This document shows, in pieces, positions 25,865 to 33,608 of a stretch of 35,023 nucleotides of DNA (its first letter is position 1; each line of letters starts with the position of its first letter). The position numbers and the translations under genes are program-made. The notes beneath the pieces were generated by a model, which was not told the origin of the DNA, did no database searches, and saw nothing but the letters and a program-made list of their open reading frames with translations. Source of the stretch: a virus; the IMG/VR virus record IMGVR_UViG_3300042691_017573, positions 1 through 35,023 of that record; one strand, given 5' to 3'.

Positions 25865-26341
25865 TTAAAAATCTATATTATCTAGTATAGTACGCATAGT
25901 AGAGTTGCCTTTTTCTGCTAACTTGTAATATGTAAAATAGTTAACAAGTTCTGAACATACATGAGCGTGATTATCATCTGCTATAAGAGGTATACCAAAT
26001 AATCTGTTAAACAAAAATGCTATTATTTTTTTTCTATCATACGGTTTTCCTAGTTCCTCTAACACCTTTGAAATAGGCATGATAGGCGTATCAACTCGGA
26101 TAATTGTGTAGTTTCTCCACTCTTGGAGTCTATTTATAACAACACCTACACCGTCTTGCGACTCGATAAATAGATTATGTCCGTATTTTCTACCTAAATA
26201 CATTCCCACATGAGAGTATGGTGAGCCGTCTATGACAGGTATAAGACGTGAAAACAAGGAAGAAGTAGGAGTGAAAAATATCAAATCTCCATACTGTGCA
26301 TCTTTTATATCTTCTATTTTAGTTGCTTTTATCTTCGGCAT
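25865..26341 (-). CDS. Permuted papain-like (YiiX/NlpC-permuted) hydrolase (158 aa)
   Basis: Residues 15-55 hold the first half of an NlpC/P60-related fold, GDLIFFTP and then SHVGMYLG with the candidate catalytic His. A Cys-containing block comes later (HAHVCSELVNYF). Histidine before cysteine is the permuted order known from YiiX/YaeF- and LRAT-like enzymes, and KPYD lies between them. Substrate may be peptidoglycan peptide or a lipid/acyl bond; this cannot be told from sequence. The ATG overlaps the 44-aa gene by 23 bases. Confidence 0.7.
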   Translation of the reverse strand: MPKIKATKIEDIKDAQYGDLIFFTPTSSLFSRLIPVIDGSPYSHVGMYLGRKYGHNLFIESQDGVGVVINRLQEWRNYTIIRVDTPIMPISKVLEELGKPYDRKKIIAFLFNRLFGIPLIADDNHAHVCSELVNYFTYYKLAEKGNSTMRTILDNIDF

Positions 26342-26453
26342 TTGGAAGTTCTTTTAATATCTTATCAATCGCATCATAGAACTGTACTGGTACATTACCC
26401 TGATATACGAGCTTCATAATTGTATCAATTTGTGTTTGCGTGATAGTTTTCAT
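26319..26453 (-). CDS. 44-aa microprotein before the permuted hydrolase
   Basis: ATG 26453-26451 to TAA 26321-26319. A polar helical peptide (MKTITQTQIDTIMKLVYQGN opening). It overlaps the hydrolase start by 23 bases in another frame. Possibly a leader-type peptide; no family recognised. Confidence 0.4.
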   Translation of the reverse strand: MKTITQTQIDTIMKLVYQGNVPVQFYDAIDKILKELPNAEDKSN

Positions 26454-26472
26454 AATAATATTATACAATATT

Positions 26473-26742
26473 TTATTCTGTAATGGTAGTTTCTACTTCT
26501 AAAGCACCAGTATTCATAGCTTCTACTATCGCATCAAACATAGCTTTATCCTTTTCTCCAAAATATCTTTCAAGATATGGGAGAATAAGAAGTATATTAG
26601 CCTGTCTGTGAGCTTCATTGAGTACTCGTATAATAGTTTCATTTACTGTTTCTTCGTCTAGTTTTAATTTACCAGCAATATAAGGAACAAAAGGTTTATT
26701 CTGTTCTGATATATGTTGAATTGTTGTTGTTGTGATTTTCAT
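26473..26742 (-). CDS. Hypothetical helical protein (89 aa)
   Basis: A soluble helical protein: KLKLDEETVNETIIRVLNEA, then LLILPYLERYFGEKDKAMFD and an acidic end. It starts five bases after the fibre gene's stop, in the tail-to-lysis transition, so it may be a fibre chaperone or lysis accessory. Not recognised. Confidence 0.6.
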   Translation of the reverse strand: MKITTTTIQHISEQNKPFVPYIAGKLKLDEETVNETIIRVLNEAHRQANILLILPYLERYFGEKDKAMFDAIVEAMNTGALEVETTITE

Positions 26743-26746
26743 ATAT

Positions 26747-29700
26747 TTAATTTAATACTTTTAATAGCAAGTTTGTTAAAGCAAAACTGTTAGAAGTTGA
26801 AGCAGAGTCCCATTGAGCTGTTATAGTGAGAGCCTGTGAAGTTGTTGTGTTAATCGTGGTTGTTGTGGTATTTGCCATACTTCCTTTAGCACCAGAACCA
26901 TGAACCTCCTCATAATATCCTTGTGCCATAAGTGTACCACTTGAACCAGTTGTTCTACATGTAATAATTCCATCAACAATAAATGATGCGTTTGTAACAT
27001 TTCCACTTGGGACATTTCCTGTATCTAGGATAGTTGTAGAACCTAATTTAACTCTAATTCTCATATTTGGATTAGAAGCAGAAGATACAATACCAAATCC
27101 TGCAATTTGAATTGTCTTTCCTGCTACAAAGAAGTTTGCTGGAAGTGTAAGAGTCCCAACACCTGTACTTGTTACAGTAGTTTCTGTTGTTGTGTTTGTT
27201 ACAGTTACTGTTGCTGTTTGAGTAAAGAGTGTAGTGTCCATTACTTGAGTAACTCCATTTACTCGAACACTTATTTCTTTTTGTGTACTATCGTTCCAAA
27301 TATCTCCGTCATTTGGAGAACTTGGAGAAGTACCACTTCTTAATCTAAAAGATGCGATTGATGTTGTAGAAGCTGGTGCATCTATAAATGCTGTGAGAGT
27401 GGTATTGCCTACTCCAAATCTTCCTGATGAATCAAATCTAGCTCTTTCAGTACCTCCTGTAACAAATCCTAAAGTATCTGCACTTGGAAAATAAATACCA
27501 GTGTTAGTATCACTTCTGCAAGATAAAGACGGGGTTCCAACTGCACCTGTTGAACCTCTCCACCAGCCACCTAGAGTTATTTCGGCATTATACGTACCTG
27601 CACTTGTTTCAATTCTTAATAGAGTAGAGCTATCAGTCATACTAGAATGTCCTTTGAGTACTTGGTTCACATCACTAGAACGTGAAGCCCATATCTGAAC
27701 AGTTGCCTGTGGGTCGCCAGATAGAGCCTGTCCAAATCCAACTGTGTCCATATCTGAACGTGTATTTATCAGTGAGCTATCATTTTGACCCTTTACTACA
27801 AAATGACTTGATGCTGAGTTTGTATTGTTAAATACGTTTGTATTGCCCAAAATGGTTAACGGCGTTCCAGAAAGTGAGCCAAATCGAATTTCAAACCTGC
27901 TACCTGTATATATTAGATAACCAGTACTTATTTCAACACCTAATCTTCCTTGATATGTTGCACCTACTGTACTACTTGTAGCTGTACCGAATCCGATATC
28001 TGCAAAACGTGTTCCAGTTGAAGCTGTGTTTATAACAGACACGATAGGAATATCAGTTGCAGATGTATTAGCCTTATCAAATCGTGAAGCTGTCGGAACA
28101 ATAGAGTTAGGTGTCACTGTACTTCCACTTGACCATGTTCTTAATGAGTCATCATCAAATGATGTAGTTGTAAAATCTAAAAACTGATTATATGTAACTC
28201 CGTCAGTTGAACGCAAAACACGAACACGTGAAGAACCTGTCCATGATACTGTATTGTATTTTGTACCACCTGTGTTTGATGAATTTGTGACTACCCCACT
28301 TGGAGAATAAATACCAAGTCCTGCATCATAGTTAAACACCTTGTAGTATCTTACTTGGTTTGAACCAGTCCAGCCATACGAATTTGGCGTTACTGTTGTA
28401 CCACTACCCCATGAAGTATATCCAACGTCATAAAAAACATTTGAACTTATTGTCTGACCATATGTTGAAATATCAGTTTCTATAATCTTTGCATTACTGC
28501 TTCCTGACCATGTATGTTTAATTATGTAATAATCAGAAGTTGTAATATTTACTGAATATGTTGTAGGAGTTGAACCATATACAGTTGCACCAGACGGAGA
28601 TAAGTCCTGTGCATAAATACTAAAGTTATATGTAGTACCTGTACCTGAATATGTTTGTCCCCAACGAGCTTCGGCACTTGTATCGTTTGATAGTGATGTG
28701 AATGTATACGGACCTGTTGTGTTTCCAACGTATTGATAATACCAAGTAGAACCACCGTCTTGTGATATTCTTGCAATAGCATTTGTAGCATTTCCGTTAT
28801 CAGTCCATGATATTTCCGCATCATATGAACTTAATCCAGTATCGTCAAAACTACCAGCAGTAGGAGAACCAGAAACATAATCAGTACCAGAAATTGTCTT
28901 AACAGAGTCTACTTCCAATAATATAGTTGTGCCAACTTCTGATAATCCACCAGAACCAGTGTTTGTTGCTTGTGCCGAGCCACCAGAGAAAGCTGTTGGT
29001 GCTGTCATAGAGTTTGTATAGAAAGAACCCCACCCAGATGTAGGGTCTGAACCAGAAAGAGAGGTAAATGTTTCACCTGAACCTGTGTAAACTCCTAAAG
29101 GAGAAAATGATGAACCGTCTGTTGAGTACTCTATAAAATACTGTACAGTTTCTCCACTTATTGTCACTGAACCCCAACTTACTTGTACATCATATCCTTG
29201 AGAGTCATTAGGGTCTGTTGCACTAACCTCCTCATAATATTGAGATTTATAGTATGTAGTCGTAGCTGCAACATATAAACATGGGTGTATTCTAAAATAA
29301 TGTGTAGTTCCATTTGCTGTTATTGCTGAACCAGAACCACCATTTACAAAGTTTACCGAACCACCACTTCCTCCCGCTGGTTCTTCAATAGCTGTTGCTG
29401 TACCGCCTGAAGCAGTTGGCAATACTTCGCTAGACTGAACTGTACTTGCTGATGTTACTTCGGCAATAGTTGAGCCTGTACTAGATACAGCGTGAACTGG
29501 TGCTTGTGGGCTAGTAGCTTGGACACCAAGTCTGTCGTTTGTTTTATCAAATACGAGATTAGGGTCATCTTCTAAGGTATCTGTGTTAAGTGCAAAAGGT
29601 ACACGAGTAGCTGTCAATGTTCCGTCAATTCCTCCTCCTACTGGAACTCCATCAAGGTTTATATCCCATGATGAGTAAGTACCTGAACCTGTTTTATGTT

Positions 29701-30358
29701 GAATATCTACTACAAGAGTTGTACCTGAATATGAATTAACCTGACCATGCATGTGGTTAGATGAATTGTGAGCGATTATTACATCTTGCAGGGGAATATA
29801 TGAAAGCCCTGAATCAACTGTGAATGAGAGAGTACCTGTTGGTACAATAGTGTGAGATGTTGTAGAGGTTGTTTTGTATCTGTCTGACAATGAAGATACA
29901 ATAGGATTTTGAGGGTCTGTGTTGTCTACGGATACGTTTGTACCTGCGACTACTGATTGAACACCCCCTGAACTTCCACCTCCACTATAATAATTTTTTA
30001 CTTCTTTAGGTTGCCTTGCAAGTTTAGATATTTCATCATAGTCTTCAAGACCTTTTATCGCATCAATATTAAGACGTTCATTTCCTTGTAAAAGTTCAAG
30101 AGAATCTCTAATCGGTTGCCCTAATTTTGGAATATCTAGTTCTATCTGCTCGATAGTAGGGATAGACGGTTTAATCTTCTCTAAAGCGATTGTAGAGGCT
30201 TCTAGGGCTATATTTTCTGTATCAATCTCTGGTGTATCACCTTTCTCTCCGTCAAAATAATCTACACCTTTAATCGGCGTATATCCGTCTTTAATATTGA
30301 GCTTCTTTTTTAGCTCGTCTGCTTTGATATTAAGTTTTATGTCGAGCTTTTTTGCCAT
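26747..30358 (-). CDS. Large tail fibre / tailspike-type protein (1203 aa)
   Basis: The N-terminus (about 1-130) is charged and helical with a short Gly/Asp stretch (DGYTPIKGVDYFDGEKGD), a usual anchor for fibres to the tail, then a Gly/Ser-rich hinge (YYSGGGSSGGVQS). Residues about 130-850 are repetitive beta modules rich in Thr, Ser and Gly, with Ig/Fn3-like spacing. Near 985-1010, ADTLGFVTGGTERARFDSSG matches a segment common before fibre tips; the C-terminal 180 residues form a further beta-rich tip. No peptidase S74 domain or enzymatic motif is seen. Largest gene of the genome; probably the main adsorption organelle. Confidence 0.85.
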   Translation of the reverse strand: MAKKLDIKLNIKADELKKKLNIKDGYTPIKGVDYFDGEKGDTPEIDTENIALEASTIALEKIKPSIPTIEQIELDIPKLGQPIRDSLELLQGNERLNIDAIKGLEDYDEISKLARQPKEVKNYYSGGGSSGGVQSVVAGTNVSVDNTDPQNPIVSSLSDRYKTTSTTSHTIVPTGTLSFTVDSGLSYIPLQDVIIAHNSSNHMHGQVNSYSGTTLVVDIQHKTGSGTYSSWDINLDGVPVGGGIDGTLTATRVPFALNTDTLEDDPNLVFDKTNDRLGVQATSPQAPVHAVSSTGSTIAEVTSASTVQSSEVLPTASGGTATAIEEPAGGSGGSVNFVNGGSGSAITANGTTHYFRIHPCLYVAATTTYYKSQYYEEVSATDPNDSQGYDVQVSWGSVTISGETVQYFIEYSTDGSSFSPLGVYTGSGETFTSLSGSDPTSGWGSFYTNSMTAPTAFSGGSAQATNTGSGGLSEVGTTILLEVDSVKTISGTDYVSGSPTAGSFDDTGLSSYDAEISWTDNGNATNAIARISQDGGSTWYYQYVGNTTGPYTFTSLSNDTSAEARWGQTYSGTGTTYNFSIYAQDLSPSGATVYGSTPTTYSVNITTSDYYIIKHTWSGSSNAKIIETDISTYGQTISSNVFYDVGYTSWGSGTTVTPNSYGWTGSNQVRYYKVFNYDAGLGIYSPSGVVTNSSNTGGTKYNTVSWTGSSRVRVLRSTDGVTYNQFLDFTTTSFDDDSLRTWSSGSTVTPNSIVPTASRFDKANTSATDIPIVSVINTASTGTRFADIGFGTATSSTVGATYQGRLGVEISTGYLIYTGSRFEIRFGSLSGTPLTILGNTNVFNNTNSASSHFVVKGQNDSSLINTRSDMDTVGFGQALSGDPQATVQIWASRSSDVNQVLKGHSSMTDSSTLLRIETSAGTYNAEITLGGWWRGSTGAVGTPSLSCRSDTNTGIYFPSADTLGFVTGGTERARFDSSGRFGVGNTTLTAFIDAPASTTSIASFRLRSGTSPSSPNDGDIWNDSTQKEISVRVNGVTQVMDTTLFTQTATVTVTNTTTETTVTSTGVGTLTLPANFFVAGKTIQIAGFGIVSSASNPNMRIRVKLGSTTILDTGNVPSGNVTNASFIVDGIITCRTTGSSGTLMAQGYYEEVHGSGAKGSMANTTTTTINTTTSQALTITAQWDSASTSNSFALTNLLLKVLN

Positions 30359-30660
30359 TATATTATATTAAGTGTTACGTTAATCTCTTGAGGTTCTTCC
30401 ATCTTATCTTTTAGAACTTGGAGAACTTCTGTATAGTCTTTTGCCTGAGGTATGTTATCTATCTTCTCTGACACTTCTTGAAACTTTGAATCCATAATAG
30501 AGGATATATCAATTAAGTTACTTTCAAGATTTGATTTTAATTCTTCGACTTTATCTTCAACTTCGTCTATTGAGTCCAACAGAGTTATACTAGCAGAGAT
30601 AGGTTCTACCATTTTCTCTAACTTCTCTAGTTTTTTTAGTTGTTTTTCTGTTGGTTGCAT
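30358..30660 (-). CDS. Coiled-coil protein before the large fibre (100 aa)
   Basis: Nearly all coiled coil, with heptads from residue 4 (EKQLKKLEKLEKMVEPISA) through the middle (IDEVEDKVEELKSNLESNLI). Its stop overlaps the fibre ATG (TAATG), so the two are translated together. A fibre-attachment or trimerisation protein is likely but not proven. Confidence 0.7.
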   Translation of the reverse strand: MQPTEKQLKKLEKLEKMVEPISASITLLDSIDEVEDKVEELKSNLESNLIDISSIMDSKFQEVSEKIDNIPQAKDYTEVLQVLKDKMEEPQEINVTLNII

Positions 30661-30663
30661 TGT

Positions 30664-31998
30664 TTATTTTGCTTTTAGTTTAACTTTATTTGCTTTTAAA
30701 TAATCTGCAAATGTTTTTAGCCCATTTTTTCCAATAAGCTCAAACGAATCACCTATGCGATATAGTACTTGACCACCAATAGTTTTAACAGGCGTGAGAG
30801 CTTTATCTGATAAATATGATAATAGAGTACCAGTTCCACCAAATCTGCCTGATTCTGTAATAGCTTTTACTCCTATTTTTTCTAACTCTTTCAAATTTCC
30901 ATAATCAAGGTAATCTTTTTTGATATTCACATCTTCAAGAGCGTTATAAGTTTTTGAGCGAATAGCATTTGCCATATCGTTATTAAGTACCTTTAATTCA
31001 TTTGCTACATTTTGACCTCTAAATATCTTTTCTGGTGTGAATTCGTCTAGATTTTTCTTTAGATTTTGTGCTGTAAGCAAATCAAAATTATCTGGAAAGT
31101 CGGCATAATCAGTCTTAATTGCCTCGTATGCATCAATAAGAGATTTTTTCTTTGTAGGGTCTACTGTTTTAGAAATTCTGTCTTCAACTCTTGAAAAAAG
31201 TTCTGACTTATTCATTGTAACTTTTCCTTTTGTAGATTCAAGGGCTGGGATTATTTTATCCGTGTATAATTTATCTGCAATTTTACCACCTTTTACAGCA
31301 ATACCTGTTTGCGTTCCTGCAATTCCTTTTTCAAGGGCTGTAGATGCTCTTGTCTGTGGAGCGAATGTTCCTTTTATTTCTGCCTGAAGTATTTTTTCTG
31401 CTTCTTTCACATTAGGAGTAATAGCAGACTGATATATTTTACCTGCACCTTGTTTAGATGCCTTTCCTGTTGCTTCAATAATATCTCCTGCTGTACCGAC
31501 GACTGAACCTGCACCTTTTAACGCTGTTTTACCTGCACCAGTTCCTAATGCTCCTACTGGAATCAATGAGCCGATATTAAGTATAGACTCAATATTAGCT
31601 GATGCTTCTGGGTACTTCTCTTTAAATTGTTGATACTCACTAATTACTGTTTCGACAGGTTTAGAACCGAATAAAGCACTAGCTCCACTTGCTATAACTT
31701 CCTCTGCTTTTTTAGGTAACACTGCCTTACCTGCTGACATTACAGTTTCTCCTACTACATCTCCTACAAATCCCGCACCTTGACCAAGTGTTTGAAGTGT
31801 CGCACCTCCTAAACTTTGCTGACCTGTAATAGATTTAGACTGTGCCTCCTGTGCCTTTCCTACTCGTGAAGAAAAATCTTCTTTAATTTTAGATGCAAGA
31901 CTAGGTTTTACACTTATAACATCATCAGTTGTTATTGGTGTACTTGATAGAGCAAGTCTAGCTTTTAGTTTTGTAAGTTCTTCTTGTGATAATGACAT
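30664..31998 (-). CDS. Ejection-type internal virion protein (444 aa)
   Basis: A long Lys/Ala/Gly-rich protein. The first 120 residues carry two amphipathic Gly/Ala stretches (LQTLGQGAGFVGDVVGETVM and ASALFGSKPVET), and the middle has GSLIPVGALGTGAGKTALKG, the mild hydrophobic Gly-rich type seen in proteins that cross the host envelope with the DNA. The remainder is helical with basic ends. It lies next to the second long helical protein, as internal core and ejection proteins do in T7- and P22-like phages. No catalytic motif recognised. Confidence 0.65.
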   Translation of the reverse strand: MSLSQEELTKLKARLALSSTPITTDDVISVKPSLASKIKEDFSSRVGKAQEAQSKSITGQQSLGGATLQTLGQGAGFVGDVVGETVMSAGKAVLPKKAEEVIASGASALFGSKPVETVISEYQQFKEKYPEASANIESILNIGSLIPVGALGTGAGKTALKGAGSVVGTAGDIIEATGKASKQGAGKIYQSAITPNVKEAEKILQAEIKGTFAPQTRASTALEKGIAGTQTGIAVKGGKIADKLYTDKIIPALESTKGKVTMNKSELFSRVEDRISKTVDPTKKKSLIDAYEAIKTDYADFPDNFDLLTAQNLKKNLDEFTPEKIFRGQNVANELKVLNNDMANAIRSKTYNALEDVNIKKDYLDYGNLKELEKIGVKAITESGRFGGTGTLLSYLSDKALTPVKTIGGQVLYRIGDSFELIGKNGLKTFADYLKANKVKLKAK

Positions 31999-32002
31999 AT
32001 AT

Positions 32003-33607
32003 TTATTCGATTAGACCTGCACCTTTTAATTCTGCTAATTGTTCTGGTGAAGCCTTTTTAATAAGTTCATAAGTTTCAAATAGATTAACCTTTTCTGGTA
32101 CAAAATTAACACCCTCTGATTGTAGAGCTGATTGGACTTGAGAGTTCATAAAGTTAGTCAATCCATTTATTTTAGTTCGTACCATACTATCTGTATCAGT
32201 TGGTCTAGGGGTAAATCTATTGACCTGTTCTATTTGTTGTGCTGTAAGAGAAGCACCTGAAGCCCACTGCTGTACTTTTAGATTTACAGCTTCAAGATAT
32301 TGTCTATTCTCAATACCCTCTTTGCTAGTTAGAGTCTGTCTAAATGGTAGACCCAAACTTGTAAAAGGGATTTTAGCATCTAGGATAGCATTAAGTGGAC
32401 TTATACCTTTGAATCCAGCTGTCTGTCGAGCTTCTGCTAAATCTTTAGTTGCATTTAGTACACCTAGAATATTTGCCAACTGTGTTCGTGTACCTTGTCC
32501 TACGTTTTTAGATTTCAAAAACTCTGTAATAAGTAGATTATTTTTTGTTTCTGCTGGTAGACCTCGCATCTCTGTAATGTTATTTACATTCACGTTTCCT
32601 CCTGTACTTGCTATATCTTTCGCAATATCTCCGTACAGTTTACTTAACTGTGCTTGTTTAATCTGTCTATCCAAAGCACCAATATACTTTCCACCTGCTG
32701 TATATGCACTCGAAATATCTTTAGCACCTTGAATAGCTGATATTACTGCTGTATCTCTACCACCTCCGTTATTTACTACCTCAAGTATTGCCTTTGCTTT
32801 AGCTTCTTCCAATGCTTTAACATCTTCTTTTTGTTTATTCAATGAAGTTACAATAAGATTTAATCTTTGCTGTTGCTCTTGTGTAAGAGCGTCTACGTTA
32901 TCTTTTCCAAAAGTAGTGAAATATTGAATTTGATTTTCAATAGGAGCGAGAGCTAGTTTAACTTTTCTCTCTGCATCTGATTGTATAGCTGATATATTTC
33001 CTTGTGACGCACTTTGTCTAATTGCAAGGTCTGCAAGTCGTCTGCCGAAAGTATCTTGGATAGCACCAATCTCGACAGCTCTTTGAGCTTGACTCATAGG
33101 TGTGTTACGTATCCTGTCTTGTTCTGCTCTGAGTTGAATATTAGTATTTGCAATTTCTGTATTCACTTCTCTGAGAGCTTTTTGTTCATCTGCAATACCA
33201 GCCTGTTCTTCTAAAACTGTCTGACTTGCTTGTGTCTGACCTCTTTGTGTAAATAGATTTTTAACTGTATCTGCTAAAGTCTTTCTTGCTTCTTGTGCTT
33301 GTGTTCCGACTGAACCCTGCAACATGTCTGCTTCTTGTTTAGCAATATCTAATTGTGTTTGTGTTCTTGTAACAATATCTGTTGTGTCTGGTGTTTGTGT
33401 CTGAACATTCGGTACTTTTACTAAAGGCTGATTAGAAGTCAATGAAGATGCTGATATAGCAGTTGTTGGTGTTTGTGTAATTGTCTGATTAACAGGTGTA
33501 GTTGATGTTGGTGTAGGGTCGTTAAAATAGATAGGATTATCTGGTGTGCCTCCTATACGATTATATTTTATTGTTTCACCTGTTACTTTGTTTGTTGTTT
33601 CGTTCAT
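32003..33607 (-). CDS. Long helical ejection-type virion protein (534 aa)
   Basis: Residues 1-90 are Thr/Pro-rich and disordered. From about 85 to 290 the sequence is dominated by long Gln/Glu/Lys helices (TRTQTQLDIAKQEADMLQGS and others), as in phage internal core proteins. The rest is alternating helical and compact. There is no signal peptide and no enzymatic motif, so it is not an obvious transglycosylase. It starts one base after the tail gene stop and ends four bases before the next gene. The assignment is by composition and gene order. Confidence 0.65.
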   Translation of the reverse strand: MNETTNKVTGETIKYNRIGGTPDNPIYFNDPTPTSTTPVNQTITQTPTTAISASSLTSNQPLVKVPNVQTQTPDTTDIVTRTQTQLDIAKQEADMLQGSVGTQAQEARKTLADTVKNLFTQRGQTQASQTVLEEQAGIADEQKALREVNTEIANTNIQLRAEQDRIRNTPMSQAQRAVEIGAIQDTFGRRLADLAIRQSASQGNISAIQSDAERKVKLALAPIENQIQYFTTFGKDNVDALTQEQQQRLNLIVTSLNKQKEDVKALEEAKAKAILEVVNNGGGRDTAVISAIQGAKDISSAYTAGGKYIGALDRQIKQAQLSKLYGDIAKDIASTGGNVNVNNITEMRGLPAETKNNLLITEFLKSKNVGQGTRTQLANILGVLNATKDLAEARQTAGFKGISPLNAILDAKIPFTSLGLPFRQTLTSKEGIENRQYLEAVNLKVQQWASGASLTAQQIEQVNRFTPRPTDTDSMVRTKINGLTNFMNSQVQSALQSEGVNFVPEKVNLFETYELIKKASPEQLAELKGAGLIE

Positions 33608-33608
33608 C

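Noticed and set aside
26460-26465. TATAAT at the end of the fibre-to-lysis region as a promoter
   Set aside because: No acceptable -35 at 15-19 bases; the A/T-rich context makes a chance match likely.
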